The notes under the pieces were generated by a model. That model was not told the DNA's origin. It saw only the letters and a list, made by a program, of their open reading frames with translations, and did not search any database. Positions 43,873 to 54,024 of a DNA stretch of 64,000 nucleotides are shown piece by piece; the stretch's first letter is position 1; every line of letters begins with the position of its first letter. Position numbers and translations under genes: made by a program. This DNA is from Thiohalophilus sp. (GTDB lineage: Bacteria; Pseudomonadota; Gammaproteobacteria; UBA6429; Thiohalophilaceae): the NCBI RefSeq assembly GCF_034522235.1, contig NZ_JAXHLN010000003.1, positions 434,001 through 498,000 of the forward strand. The letters are read 5' to 3'.

Positions 43873-44131
43873 CGCAGAGGACGCGGAGGCGCAGAGGCGC
43901 GGAGAAATGAATTGTATGTCAGTGCAGTCGTTCTATTCGTGCTAGTTGACGGTGCGTAGTATGCACCCCGCAGGGCTGATAATTTACGCGGAGGACGCAA
44001 AGAAAGATGCAGCGAAGATCTTTTGTGGCCTCAGGCATAAGGAAGAGGGTTATTATTTTGTGACATAACTCTTTTTCACATTGGTATTATTTTATTCTCC
44101 GCGCCTCTGCGACTTTGCGTCCTCCGCGTTA
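43870..44131. repeat. Family 1 repeat cluster: two left arms and one right arm
   Basis: Left arm 43870-43904 and the reverse complement of right arm 44097-44131 match at 31 of 35 bases. A shorter second left arm lies at 43984-43998 (ttacgcggaggacgc). The cluster fills most of the 347-base gap before the rpoH end, leaving only a terminator. The 5' TAA of the left arm is the stop codon of the 66-residue gene. Confidence 0.78.
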
Positions 44132-44170
44132 TTCCCGGAGCATATGAGAGAAACCACCGGGTACGGAAAC

Positions 44171-44200
44171 AAAAAAGGCCTCACAGTGGAGGCCTTTTTA
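44171..44200 (-). terminator. Intrinsic terminator after rpoH (possibly bidirectional)
   Basis: AAAAAAGGCCTC (44171-44182), a 6-base loop and GAGGCCTTTTTA (44189-44200). The 6-bp GC stem with an A-run on one side and a T-run on the other works in both directions. It lies 20 bases past the rpoH stop on the minus strand and would also stop plus-strand transcripts. Confidence 0.88.
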
Positions 44201-44219
44201 TTGATGCAGGTCGTCCAGT

Positions 44220-45071
44220 TTAAGCGGCCAACGCACCACGCAATTTCTTCATGGCGTTGGATTCGAGCTGACGGATCCGTTCGGCCGAGATGTTGTAGGT
44301 ATCGGCCAGATCATGCAGCGTGGATTTGTGGTCGCTCAACCAGCGGCGGGTGATGATGTCGCGGCTGCGATCGTCGAGATCCTGCAGGGCGCCCAGCAAC
44401 TGCTGTTTGTTATGCGCCTCCCACTGCTGATCTTCCACTACCTGCGAAGGCTCGTGGCTCATATCTTCCAGAAAGCCGACCGGTGACAGGTTGGGGCGAT
44501 CGTCATCGTCATCATCGGGCTGATCAAAACCGACGTCCTGACCGCTCATGCGCGATTCCATCTCGCGCACGTCCCTGGTGGTCACGCCCAGATCCTCGGC
44601 GACCGATTCGACTTCGTCCTGGTTGAACCAGCCCAGACGCTGCTTGGCGCTGCGCAGGTTGAAGAACAGCTTACGCTGGGCCTTGGTGGTGGCGACCTTG
44701 ACGATGCGCCAGTTGCGCAGGATGTATTCGTGGATCTCGGCGCGGATCCAGTAGACCGCAAAGGAGACCAGCCGCACGCCGACATTCGGATCGAAGCGTT
44801 TGACCGCCTTCATCAGGCCGATATTGCCCTCCTGGATCAGGTCCGCCTGGGGCAGGCCGTAGCCGCTGTAGCTGCGGGCGATATGGACCACGAAGCGCAG
44901 ATGCGAGAGCACCAGCTGTTGCGCGGCGTCCAGCTCCTGCTGTTCCTGCCAGCGGCGGGCCAGTGAGGTCTCTTCCTCCGCGGAAAGCATCGGAATACTG
45001 CGCGTTGCCTGGATGTAGGATTCCAGGTTGCCGGTCGGCACGGCCAGTTGCAGTTGTAGACCCTTACTCAT
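44220..45071 (-). CDS. rpoH: RNA polymerase heat-shock sigma factor (sigma-32)
   Basis: Directs transcription of chaperone and protease genes during heat shock. Start 45071 gives 283 residues (E. coli 284) and an N-terminus collinear with E. coli ([19 protein letters not shown]). In-frame starts at 45095, 45092 and GTG 45113 would add up to 14 residues. Region 2 is [29 protein letters not shown]. The RpoH box is [15 protein letters not shown]-like ([15 protein letters not shown]), followed by [11 protein letters not shown]. Region 4 ends with [21 protein letters not shown]. An insertion of five Asp residues sits near 187. Confidence 0.96.
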   Translation of the reverse strand: MSKGLQLQLAVPTGNLESYIQATRSIPMLSAEEETSLARRWQEQQELDAAQQLVLSHLRFVVHIARSYSGYGLPQADLIQEGNIGLMKAVKRFDPNVGVRLVSFAVYWIRAEIHEYILRNWRIVKVATTKAQRKLFFNLRSAKQRLGWFNQDEVESVAEDLGVTTRDVREMESRMSGQDVGFDQPDDDDDDRPNLSPVGFLEDMSHEPSQVVEDQQWEAHNKQQLLGALQDLDDRSRDIITRRWLSDHKSTLHDLADTYNISAERIRQLESNAMKKLRGALAA

Positions 45072-45198
45072 AATATGTGTATCCTCGCTCATCATGTCGT
45101 TCAATCCTAGCACTCACAAACTTAGAGTGCCAGATCATCCATTAGTTCCCGCTAATATATAGCCGGAAAACATTGAGATTTCAACCGATTAAGACCGC

Positions 45199-46542
45199 TC
45201 ATTCGTTGGAATAGTTCCACGGCGACTCCTGCGGTCCCTCGCTGGTGAAGATGCTGGCGCGGTTGCGGCCCCGTTCCTTGGAGTGGTAGAGGGCCTCGTC
45301 GGCCTTGCTCAGGAAGTCGTTCAGATGGGCATCGGGGTGATCCTCGGTGCTGGCCAGGCCGAGGCTGACGGTGGTGTCGACCCCGGCCGGTCGCAGCTGC
45401 TGGATGTGCTGACGCAGCAGCTCGGCGCGTTCCAGCATGGCGTCCGCCGAGTGTTGTTTGACCAGTACGCAGAACTCCTCGCCGCCAAAGCGCACCACCA
45501 TGTCGTTCGGGAACCACTGATTGAGGGTTTCACCCAGCTCGGCCAGGACATGATCGCCGGTAATGTGCCCCAGCGTGTCATTGGTCGTTTTAAAGTGGTC
45601 GATATCGATCAGCATGGCCCAGACCGGTTGATGCGCGGGATCGCGGATGTAGCTTTCGCCGTTATCCACCAGATAGCGCTTGCTGCGCACGCCGGTCAGG
45701 CTGTCGGTGGCGGCGATCCAGCGCATGGCTTCGGCCTGCTGTTTGAGTGCGTCGTACTGATGCTTGATCAACAGCAGGGAACGGACCCGGGCGATCAGGA
45801 CCTCCTCGATCAACGGCTTGCCGACAAAGTCGTTGCCGCCGGCGTGGAAGACCTCGACCTGTTTCTGCTTGTCGTCGGAGCCGGTCAGCACCAGGACCGG
45901 CAACTCCTGTTGGGAGAGGTGCAGGCGGGCGCGGATGGCGTGCAGCAGATCCCCGCCCGTCAGCGCCCCCTCGAGAAAAAAGTCGGTGATGACCATGTCG
46001 AAATCGTCTCCCCTGCCCTGATTGTCGAGTAGCACGATGGCCTGTTCGGCATTATCGGTCAGGGTCACCTTGAGGCCGTGTTTTTCGAGGATCTTGCGGG
46101 TCACCGCCGCGGCAGTGCGACTGTCTTCCACATAGAGGATGTGGCCCACCAGCCCGGTATTGCGCTGGATGAAGGATTTGATGAAATCACCAAATGCCTT
46201 GTAGCCGTTGGATTTGTCGAAATAGTCGGTTACCCCGGACTCGAACCCTTCCTTGAGCAGGCGGATATCGGCGTCACCGGAGACCACGATCACCGGGGTA
46301 TAGTGGTGGCGTTTGGTGTCGCGGATGGCGCGGCTCAGCGCCAGCCCGTCCATGTCCGAAAGCAGCAGGGCCGTGGTTACCAGATCGAAATGCTGGTTCT
46401 TCAGCTGCGCGACGGCATCATGACCTGATTCACAGGTGATGACTTCGACGTTCTCGATTTCGCTGCGCAAAATCCGGGCGAGAATTGCCCGTGATACGGA
46501 CGAGCCGTCGACCACCATAATGCGGGTAAGCGTGTCTGACAT
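45199..46542 (-). CDS. Two-receiver diguanylate cyclase (REC-REC-GGDEF)
   Basis: Soluble 447-residue protein with PleD-like architecture, making c-di-GMP. REC1 (about 5-125) is degenerate: the acidic pair is VDG rather than VDD, and the phospho-acceptor Asp is Ala (FDLVTTALLLSDMDG). REC2 (about 133-260) looks functional, with YVEDSR, VITDFFLEG, LTGSDD and VGKPL. The GGDEF domain (about 285-445) has the active-site RFGGEEF; the I-site position reads FPND, so product inhibition is probably lost. ATG 46542 was chosen over an upstream in-frame codon. The gene separates ftsX from rpoH. Confidence 0.92.
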   Translation of the reverse strand: MSDTLTRIMVVDGSSVSRAILARILRSEIENVEVITCESGHDAVAQLKNQHFDLVTTALLLSDMDGLALSRAIRDTKRHHYTPVIVVSGDADIRLLKEGFESGVTDYFDKSNGYKAFGDFIKSFIQRNTGLVGHILYVEDSRTAAAVTRKILEKHGLKVTLTDNAEQAIVLLDNQGRGDDFDMVITDFFLEGALTGGDLLHAIRARLHLSQQELPVLVLTGSDDKQKQVEVFHAGGNDFVGKPLIEEVLIARVRSLLLIKHQYDALKQQAEAMRWIAATDSLTGVRSKRYLVDNGESYIRDPAHQPVWAMLIDIDHFKTTNDTLGHITGDHVLAELGETLNQWFPNDMVVRFGGEEFCVLVKQHSADAMLERAELLRQHIQQLRPAGVDTTVSLGLASTEDHPDAHLNDFLSKADEALYHSKERGRNRASIFTSEGPQESPWNYSNE

Positions 46543-46643
46543 GGGTTTGTTATTCGGTATCACATTTTGCCGTGCTACTGTTTGTATCGACAGCCACGGT
46601 GCAATCTGTAACGAATTCAGGGTTTATTTATTATAAATGGCGC

Positions 46644-47618
46644 TCAGCCGGGTTCGATATCGCGCAAATGCCGCCCTACGGCAATCCAGGAACCCGCCAG
46701 ACCGAGCAGAACGCCCGATACTAGCAGGGTGACAGTGGTTTGGGTATTCAGACCGCTCAGCGCGAAACTGTTCTGGTAAAGGCCGGCCAGCTTTTCCACC
46801 GGCCCGTTGAGCACCCACAGGGAGATCGTCACCAGCAGCCAGGCGATGATCCCGCCGAACAGGCCATACCAGAAGCCGGTATAGAGAAACGGTCGGCGAA
46901 TGAAGGCGTCGGTGCCGCCGATCAGCTTGATGATCACGATCTCGTCGCGGCGGTTCTGAATCGCCAGACGAATGGTGTTGCCCACCACCAGCAGCACCGC
47001 CAGCGCCAGCAAACTGGCCAGCACATAGACGCCCTGACGCAGGATATCCATGATGGCGTAGAGGCGTTTGACCCACTGCACATCGAGCCGGGCCAGGTCG
47101 ATCCGGGGATCCTCGCGCAACTCGGCCAGCAGTGCCTCGGTACTCGCCGGGTCGCTCTGTTGCAGGTGCGGCTGGACGACCACCACCGCCGGCAGGGGGT
47201 TCTCCTCAAGGGCGTTGAGGGCGTCACCAAAGCCGGAGAGGCGCTGGAATTCGGCCAGGGCCTGCTCGGACGAAATATAGCTGACCTGGCGGATCTTCGG
47301 GCGCTGCTCGAGCTGATTGACCAGCCGCCGGGCCTCGCCCTCGGAGGTGCCGCGCTGCAGGAACAGGGATATCTGGCTGGCCTCGTCCCAGCCGCCGCTC
47401 AGTTGCTGGGCGCTTTTGAGCACCACATGCAGTCCTGTAGGCAGGGCCAGAGCGATGCCGATGACCGCTGCGGTCATCAGCAACGACGTCGGTTGTCGGC
47501 TGAGCTGGCCGAGGGTATAGAAAAACACCTGCAAATGGCGCAACAGATGGATGCCGGGGCGCGCCAACAGTGCGGGGCGGCGGTTCGCGGTGGGTTTGGC
47601 GGGACGTTCGCGGCGCAT
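46644..47618 (-). CDS. ftsX: Cell division protein FtsX
   Basis: Inner-membrane partner of FtsE that transmits ATP-driven signals to cell-wall hydrolases at the septum. It has 324 residues with a polar N-terminal stretch of about 28 residues. The first helix is SLLMTAAVIGIALALPTGLHVVL, then a periplasmic domain, then three helices (ILRQGVYVLASLLALAVLLVV; FWYGLFGGIIAWLLVTISLWVL; TTVTLLVSGVLLGLAGSWIAV). The RRDEIVIIKLIGGTDAFIRRPFLYTG block near 225-250 is the family signature. It starts 3 bases after the ftsE stop. Confidence 0.95.
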   Translation of the reverse strand: MRRERPAKPTANRRPALLARPGIHLLRHLQVFFYTLGQLSRQPTSLLMTAAVIGIALALPTGLHVVLKSAQQLSGGWDEASQISLFLQRGTSEGEARRLVNQLEQRPKIRQVSYISSEQALAEFQRLSGFGDALNALEENPLPAVVVVQPHLQQSDPASTEALLAELREDPRIDLARLDVQWVKRLYAIMDILRQGVYVLASLLALAVLLVVGNTIRLAIQNRRDEIVIIKLIGGTDAFIRRPFLYTGFWYGLFGGIIAWLLVTISLWVLNGPVEKLAGLYQNSFALSGLNTQTTVTLLVSGVLLGLAGSWIAVGRHLRDIEPG

Positions 47619-47621
47619 GGC

Positions 47622-48293
47622 TTACTCGCTCGGATCGCTGTCGGCGTTCAACCGGCCCTGTTCCAGGGTCAGGCGGCGGTAGGGCAAACCCGAGATCAGG
47701 GCCAGATCGTGGCTGGCCACCAGCACGGTGACCCCCACCTGGCTGAAATCCTCGAAAATACCCATGATTTCGGCGGAGAGCTTCGGGTCCAGGTTACCGG
47801 TCGGCTCGTCGGCCAGCAGCAGCGGCGGTTTGTTGACCACCGCCCGGGCGATGCCGACCCGCTGCTGCTCGCCGCCTGAGAGGGTGATCGGATAGGCCTT
47901 CTCCTTGCCCAGCAGGCCCACCTTGTCCAGCGCGGCGCGCACCCGGCGGCCAATTTCGCGCTGCGGCTGGCCGGCGATGATCAGCGGCAGGGCCACATTG
48001 TCGAACACGGTGCGATCGAACAGCAGCTGGTGGTCCTGGAAGATAATGCCGATATTGCGCCGGAAATAGGGAATGCGGCGGCGGCCGATGCGCGCCAGGT
48101 TCTGGTTGTTGATCAACACCTGGCCGCGACTGGGGCGCTCCAGCAGGGCGATGAGTTTGAGCAGAGTACTCTTGCCGGCGCCCGAATGACCGGTCAAAAA
48201 GGCCATCTGTCCGGGGGGCATGTGAAAGCTCACATTGGTCAGGGCTTCATAGCCGCCCGGGTAGCGTTTGCTGGCCGAGGTAAAGCGAATCAT
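47622..48293 (-). CDS. ftsE: Cell division ATP-binding protein FtsE
   Basis: ATPase of the FtsEX complex, recruited to the division ring. From ATG 48293 it has 223 residues; TTG 48299 would add two. Walker [10 protein letters not shown] is near 36-44, Q-loop [12 protein letters not shown], signature LSGGEQQR near 138-145, Walker [14 protein letters not shown], and the switch His in ASHDL. Length and motifs match E. coli FtsE (222). It lies directly before ftsX; upstream is a 200-base gap to ftsY containing a family 2 repeat arm. Confidence 0.96.
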   Translation of the reverse strand: MIRFTSASKRYPGGYEALTNVSFHMPPGQMAFLTGHSGAGKSTLLKLIALLERPSRGQVLINNQNLARIGRRRIPYFRRNIGIIFQDHQLLFDRTVFDNVALPLIIAGQPQREIGRRVRAALDKVGLLGKEKAYPITLSGGEQQRVGIARAVVNKPPLLLADEPTGNLDPKLSAEIMGIFEDFSQVGVTVLVASHDLALISGLPYRRLTLEQGRLNADSDPSE

Positions 48294-48303
48294 CAGCAAT
48301 AAC

Positions 48304-48334
48304 AGGAACGAGGGACGAGGGGCGAGGGACGAGG
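48304..48334. repeat. Single family 2 repeat arm upstream of ftsE
   Basis: Five tandem-like copies of cgaggga/cgagggg (aggaacgagggacgaggggc then gagggacgagg) lie 11 bases before the ftsE start. They resemble the arms at 5035-5184. No opposing arm was found in the 160 bases up to the ftsY stop. Confidence 0.55.
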
Positions 48335-48495
48335 AAAGCCCGCAAGTTTTCCGGTCAAAGCCGGTTTCAGTGTCTTCGGTGGTTGATTCAGATTCACCCC
48401 GGTTTCCCCTTTACATCAAGTACTTAAAGCGTAACGTTTCGTCTCGCCTTGTTTGTCTGACACGGTCACGTATTCACTGATTGCCGCTTAATTTA

Positions 48496-49491
48496 TTATT
48501 GCTCTTGTATCTCGTCGGCGTCGCTGCCCAGCAGGGCCTGGACGAATTCGCCGGCGTGGAACGGGCGCAGGTCCTCGATGCTCTCGCCGACGCCGATAAA
48601 GCGGATCGGTATGCCCAGTTTCTGGGCGATGGCGAAGATTACCCCGCCCTTGGCGGTGCCGTCGAGTTTGGTCAGGGTAATGCCGCTCAGACCTACGGCG
48701 TTATGGAATTGCTCGGCCTGGACCAGGGCGTTCTGCCCGGTGCCGGCATCCACCACCAGCATCACTTCGTGGGGCGCGGCCGGGTCCAGCTTGGTCATCA
48801 CCCGTTTGACCTTTTTCAGCTCGTCCATCAGGTTGGCCTGGGTGTGCAGGCGTCCGGCGGTGTCGGCAATCAGCACGTCAATGCCCCGCGAGCGGGCGGC
48901 GGCCATGGCATCATAAATGACCGAGGCACTGTCGGCACCGTGTTGCTGAGCGATGACCGGAATGTCGTTGCGCTCGCCCCAGGTTTGCAATTGCTCGATG
49001 GCGGCGGCGCGGAAGGTGTCGCCGGCGGCCAGCATGACCGAGTGACCCTGTTGCTGCAGTTGCCGGGCCAGTTTGCCGATGGTGGTGGTTTTGCCGGCCC
49101 CATTGATGCCGACCATCAGGATCACAAACGGCCGGCAGGTGGTGTCGATGGTCAGCGGGGCCTCGCAGGGGGCGAGGATCTGCTGCATGTTCTGTTGCAG
49201 GGCGTCCAGCAGGGCGTCGCTGTCCTGCAGCGCCTTGCGCGAGACCTGGGCGGTCAGATCATCGATGATCCGCCGGGTCGCCTCGACGCCCACATCGGCG
49301 CTGAGCAACAGGGTCTCGATCTCTTCGAGCAGTTCGTCGTCAATCTGCTTTTTGCCCAGGGCCAGCTGCGCCAGCCCGTCACTCAGCCCGTAACGGGTGC
49401 GCGAAAGGCCCTGTTTCAGGCGGACAAACAGGCCCGGCGAGGCGGGCGCCTCATCTTGCGAGTCAGTTCTGGATTTGCGGAAACCAAACAT
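48496..49491 (-). CDS. ftsY: Signal recognition particle receptor FtsY
   Basis: GTPase receptor that delivers SRP-ribosome complexes to the Sec translocon. From ATG 49491 (MFGFRKSR) it has 331 residues. The acidic A domain of E. coli FtsY is almost absent here, giving a short FtsY made mainly of the NG domain. The GTPase carries G1 GINGAGKTT near 137-145, DTFRAAA, DTAGRLHTQ, TKLDGTAKGG and the closing GVGESIEDLRPF. The frame continues upstream, but the added residues are not family-like. Confidence 0.95.
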   Translation of the reverse strand: MFGFRKSRTDSQDEAPASPGLFVRLKQGLSRTRYGLSDGLAQLALGKKQIDDELLEEIETLLLSADVGVEATRRIIDDLTAQVSRKALQDSDALLDALQQNMQQILAPCEAPLTIDTTCRPFVILMVGINGAGKTTTIGKLARQLQQQGHSVMLAAGDTFRAAAIEQLQTWGERNDIPVIAQQHGADSASVIYDAMAAARSRGIDVLIADTAGRLHTQANLMDELKKVKRVMTKLDPAAPHEVMLVVDAGTGQNALVQAEQFHNAVGLSGITLTKLDGTAKGGVIFAIAQKLGIPIRFIGVGESIEDLRPFHAGEFVQALLGSDADEIQEQ

Positions 49492-49626
49492 CGAATATAG
49501 GGTCGTAGTAATTGTAAAAAACGAAATGCGGCGGAATCGGTTGTTCCTGGGTTTCAGGCGCACTATCCTACCACCGCTCGCTGTTTTGAGTAAGTTAATA
49601 ACACGTCATACAGGCCAAATAAATCA

Positions 49627-50985
49627 ATGCGACGTTTACTGATGCTGTTCATGCTGGGCGCCTTTGTTGCGCCGGCATTGGCCCAGGTTCATGAGTATAA
49701 TCTGGACAACGGGATGAAATTGCTGGTCCGCGAGGACCACCGGGCACCGGTGGTGGTCTCGCAAATCTGGTACAAGGTCGGCGCCAGTTACGAACACAAC
49801 GGGATTACCGGTGTCTCCCATCTGCTGGAACACATGATGTTCAAGGGCACTGAAAAGCACGGGCCCGGCGAGTTTTCCCGTATCATCGCGGAAAACGGCG
49901 GTCGCGAGAACGCCTTTACCAGCAAGGATTTTACCGCCTATTTCCAGCAACTGGAAAAAAGCCGTTTGGCCGTCAGCTTCGAGCTGGAAGCCGATCGGAT
50001 GCGCAACCTGACCCTGCCAAAAGAGGAGTTCGACAAGGAACGCCAGGTCGTCATCGAGGAGCGCAAGCTGCGTACCGAAGATAATCCCCGCGCCCTGACC
50101 TATGAGCAGTACAATGCCGCTGCATTTATGACCAGTCCCTATCGCCATCCGACCATCGGCTGGATGAACGATCTGGAAAATCTCGCCGTAGCGGATCTGC
50201 GTCAGTGGTATCGTCACTGGTACGCACCGAATAACGCCACGCTGGTGGTGGTGGGCGATGTCGAGCCGGACCGGGTGCATGCGCTGGCGAAACAACACTT
50301 CGGCCAGATTCCGACTGTCGAGCCGCCGGCCATCAAGCCGCGTGTTGAACCGACACAAAACGGCGAGCGTCGGATCACGGTGCGGGTACCTGCGGAACTG
50401 CCGTATCTGATGCTGGGTTACCATGTCCCGGTGCTCAATAAAGTGGAGGCGGAGTGGGAGGCCTACGCGCTGGAAGTGATGGCCGGAGTACTGAGCGGTT
50501 CACGCAGTGCCCGATTGCCGTCGAAGCTGGTGCGTGGCCAGCAGATCGCCGCCGGCGCCGATGCCGGTTACGACCTCTACGCCCGGCAGGGCCAGCTGTT
50601 CCAGCTCAGTGGGACGCCCGCGCGCGATCATGACATCGAATCGCTGGAGCAGGCGCTGCTGGCCGAGATCGAAACCCTTAAAAACGAACTGGTCAGCGAA
50701 GGGGAACTGGACCGGATCAAGGCCCAGGTTGTCGCCAGTGATGTTTACGAGAAGGATTCCATGTTTTATCAGGCCATGCAGATGGGGATTCTGGAGACCG
50801 TTGGACTCGGCTGGCAAACCATGGAGCAGTATCGGGAGAAGATCAACGCGGTGACGCCGGAGCAGATTCGCAAGGTCGCGCGCAAATACCTGCGTGCTGA
50901 CAACCGTACTGTCGCGGTGCTTGAACCGTTACCTCTCAATAGTTCGTTGTCCGCTGCAACACCGCCGCCGACTCGTTCGCACTGA
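49627..50985 (+). CDS. M16 family zinc metallopeptidase (catalytic member)
   Basis: Periplasmic M16 (pitrilysin-like) peptidase of 452 residues with a signal peptide (MRRLLMLFMLGAFVAPALAQ). The inverted zinc motif H65-L-L-E68-H69 is intact, and the third ligand is expected in FELEADRM about 75 residues later. The second half has the usual non-catalytic M16 fold. It is followed 16 bases later by an M16 paralogue lacking the zinc motif, the standard active/inactive pair. Divergent from ftsY. The substrate is unknown; nothing nearby suggests pyrroloquinoline quinone synthesis. Confidence 0.93.
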   Translation: MRRLLMLFMLGAFVAPALAQVHEYNLDNGMKLLVREDHRAPVVVSQIWYKVGASYEHNGITGVSHLLEHMMFKGTEKHGPGEFSRIIAENGGRENAFTSKDFTAYFQQLEKSRLAVSFELEADRMRNLTLPKEEFDKERQVVIEERKLRTEDNPRALTYEQYNAAAFMTSPYRHPTIGWMNDLENLAVADLRQWYRHWYAPNNATLVVVGDVEPDRVHALAKQHFGQIPTVEPPAIKPRVEPTQNGERRITVRVPAELPYLMLGYHVPVLNKVEAEWEAYALEVMAGVLSGSRSARLPSKLVRGQQIAAGADAGYDLYARQGQLFQLSGTPARDHDIESLEQALLAEIETLKNELVSEGELDRIKAQVVASDVYEKDSMFYQAMQMGILETVGLGWQTMEQYREKINAVTPEQIRKVARKYLRADNRTVAVLEPLPLNSSLSAATPPPTRSH

Positions 50986-51001
50986 AGAATAAGCCAAAAG
51001 A

Positions 51002-52372
51002 ATGATGAATCCCATGAAACGACTGAACTGGAAAATTACCACCGCCGTCATTGTGATCGTGGTTTTGACGTTTGCGCTTGCCAGGCTGGAGAACCCGACA
51101 GAGTTCGAGGCCACTGACAGTTCGTCGGGCCTGGCGATCCAGAGCTGGAAAACCGACAACGGCACACGTGTCGTTTTTGTGCCGGCGCCGGAGTTGCCGA
51201 TGGTTGATGTGCGGGTGGTGTTCGATGCCGGCAGTGCCCGCGATGGGAACTTACCCGGTCTGGCGAAGATTACCGCCGGCATGCTCGATGAAGGGGCCGG
51301 TGATCGGGATGCCGATGAGCTGGCACGACGCTTTGATGATATCGGTGCCAGTTACAGTGCATCGGTCAAGCGGGATATGGCGGCGTTCAGTTTGCGCACG
51401 CTGGTGGATAAACCGTTGCGTGAGCAGGCGCTCAGCACCTTCGCCAGTATCCTGGGGGAGCCGACCTTCCCGAACGATTCGTTTAATCGGGTGCGGCGTA
51501 ACACCCTGGTCAGTCTGCAAAACAAGAAGCAGTCTCCCGGCGATCTCGCCAAGGATCTGTTTTATAAGAATCTGTTCGGCAAGCATCCCTATGCGACACC
51601 GGTAAGCGGCGAGGAGGAAAGTGTCAAGGCGATGCAGCGTGGCGATCTGCAGACGTTTTATCAACAATATATGGTGGCCAACAATGCGGTAGTGGCGATC
51701 GTCGGGCAACTGGATCGTCAGCAGGCCAAAGAGCTGGCCGAGCAGGTCACGGCAAAACTGAATCCCGGTGAGCCGGCGCCGTCTCTGCCGGAAGTGGAAG
51801 CCTTGTCGGAGGCGAACCGGGTTGATCACGCCCATCCGTCAGCGCAAACCCATATCCTGGTCGGCCAACCGGGGATGCGACGTGGCGATCGCGATTATTT
51901 CAGCCTCTATGTCGGTAATCACATTCTGGGCGGCAGCGGATTTGGCTCACGGATCGTGGAGACCATTCGTGAAGATCGGGGCCTGGCCTACAGTAGCTAC
52001 AGCTATTTTGTCCCTCAGCGTGTTAACGGTGCGTTTATCATGGGACTGCAAACCAGTAACGAACAGGCACAACAGGCGCTGGCGTTGCTGCAGGAGGTAC
52101 TGGTGAAATTTATTGATCAGGGGCCCACCAAGGATGAACTGGCGCACGCAAAGAAGAATATCACCGGTGGTTTTCCGCTGCGTATCGACAGTAACAAGGA
52201 TATCGTTGAGTACCTGGCCATGATCGAGTTCTACGGGTTACCGCACGACTACCTGGATACGTTTAATGAGAATGTCGAAGCCGTGAGCGCGGCCGATATT
52301 CGCGATGCCTTCCAGCGCCGCATCGACCCTGAAAAACTGCTCACCGTCACCGTCGGCAAGCAGGCTGAATAA
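51002..52372 (+). CDS. M16 family peptidase-like protein (non-catalytic partner)
   Basis: A 456-residue M16 protein with an N-terminal helix (ITTAVIVIVVLTFALARL), probably a signal anchor. The place of the zinc motif reads AKITAGMLDEGAG, so HxxEH is missing and the protein cannot be catalytic. The C-terminal M16 half keeps DRGLAYSSYSYFVPQRVNGAF, containing the Arg/Tyr pair that the partner subunit contributes to substrate binding. It is translated just after the catalytic member and probably forms a heterodimer. A family 1 repeat arm lies 14 bases after the stop. Confidence 0.92.
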   Translation: MMNPMKRLNWKITTAVIVIVVLTFALARLENPTEFEATDSSSGLAIQSWKTDNGTRVVFVPAPELPMVDVRVVFDAGSARDGNLPGLAKITAGMLDEGAGDRDADELARRFDDIGASYSASVKRDMAAFSLRTLVDKPLREQALSTFASILGEPTFPNDSFNRVRRNTLVSLQNKKQSPGDLAKDLFYKNLFGKHPYATPVSGEEESVKAMQRGDLQTFYQQYMVANNAVVAIVGQLDRQQAKELAEQVTAKLNPGEPAPSLPEVEALSEANRVDHAHPSAQTHILVGQPGMRRGDRDYFSLYVGNHILGGSGFGSRIVETIREDRGLAYSSYSYFVPQRVNGAFIMGLQTSNEQAQQALALLQEVLVKFIDQGPTKDELAHAKKNITGGFPLRIDSNKDIVEYLAMIEFYGLPHDYLDTFNENVEAVSAADIRDAFQRRIDPEKLLTVTVGKQAE

Positions 52373-52385
52373 TATAAAAGCTTTG

Positions 52386-52413
52386 AACCACAGAGAACAC
52401 AGAGGTCGCAGAG
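52386..52413. repeat. Single family 1 repeat arm plus hairpin
   Basis: accacagagaacacagaggt (52387-52406) and the bases after it match the family 1 arms, 14 bases beyond the M16 stop. A separate perfect hairpin, TCAGGTAG (52459-52466) with CTACCTGA (52474-52481), stands where the second arm would be expected. Confidence 0.5.
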
Positions 52414-52560
52414 GATAATTAATGTTGTCTTGCGCCTTTTACCCATCTCTTGTGCAGGTCAGGTAGTGCACCTCTACCTGACTGAATTAACAAAGTCCGC
52501 TAAACACACCAACGAACGCAAATGAAATAAATAACTTCGAATGACGAACCGGGTTTGATC

Positions 52561-53130
52561 ATGGCGGGACAGCGTAACCAGTTTCGGATCATCGGTGGGC
52601 AGTGGCGTGGCCGCAAGCTGGGGTTTTTCCCCGCGCCCGCTCTGCGACCGACACCGGAGCGGGTCAGGGAAACGTTGTTCAACTGGCTGGCCCAGGTAAT
52701 TCAGGGCGCCCGGGTGCTGGATCTTTTCGCTGGCAGTGGCGCGCTCGGTTTTGAAGCGGCTTCGCGGGGTGCAGCGCGGGTCACGCTGGTGGACAGTCAT
52801 CCACGCGTGGTGTCACAGTTGCAGCAGAATGTACGCCTGCTACAAGCGACACAGATGGCGGTATACCAGTCGGAGGTACTGCGTTATCTGCAACGACCCG
52901 GCGAAGCGTGCGAGGTGGTTTTTCTTGATCCGCCATATCAGTCCGCGGTGCTGGAGGCCTGTTTCAATCAACTGGAGGCGGGTGGCTGGCTGACAACCGA
53001 TGCCTGGATCTACTTTGAACATGACAGCCATGGGCCGGCGCCGTCGTTACCGGCCAACTGGCAATTGCAGCGTGACAAACAGGCTGGGCAGGTGGCTTAT
53101 CTGCTTGCCCGACGTCTGCAACCTGCCTGA
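52561..53130 (+). CDS. rsmD: 16S rRNA (guanine966-N2)-methyltransferase
   Basis: Methylates G966 of 16S rRNA using SAM. It has 189 residues from ATG 52561 (MAGQRNQFRIIGGQWRGRKL), typical of RsmD. SAM motif LDLFAGSGALGFEAASRGA lies near 61-79, and the catalytic DPPY of the N2-guanine family near 122-125 (FLDPPYQSA). In E. coli rsmD is directly divergent from ftsY; here two M16 genes have been placed between. Confidence 0.95.
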   Translation: MAGQRNQFRIIGGQWRGRKLGFFPAPALRPTPERVRETLFNWLAQVIQGARVLDLFAGSGALGFEAASRGAARVTLVDSHPRVVSQLQQNVRLLQATQMAVYQSEVLRYLQRPGEACEVVFLDPPYQSAVLEACFNQLEAGGWLTTDAWIYFEHDSHGPAPSLPANWQLQRDKQAGQVAYLLARRLQPA

Positions 53131-53184
53131 TTCGCCTGCTTGATTGCAGGGTATGGTCGCGACGTGGACGAACCGCTACACTAA

Positions 53185-53975
<791 letters not shown>

Positions 53976-53997
53976 AGGCACCGGATCATTGATGTAT

Positions 53998-54024
53998 AAA
54001 AAGCCCCTGTTGAGGGGTTTTTTT
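53998..54024 (+). terminator. Intrinsic terminator after the ferredoxin gene
   Basis: CCCCT (54004-54008), loop gttg, AGGGG (54013-54017), then seven T. A5 before the stem pairs with the T-run. It ends the rsmD/coaD/ferredoxin unit. Confidence 0.88.

Noticed and set aside
43870-44131. CRISPR array
   Set aside because: The repeat arms are in opposite orientation with irregular spacing and no cas genes are near.
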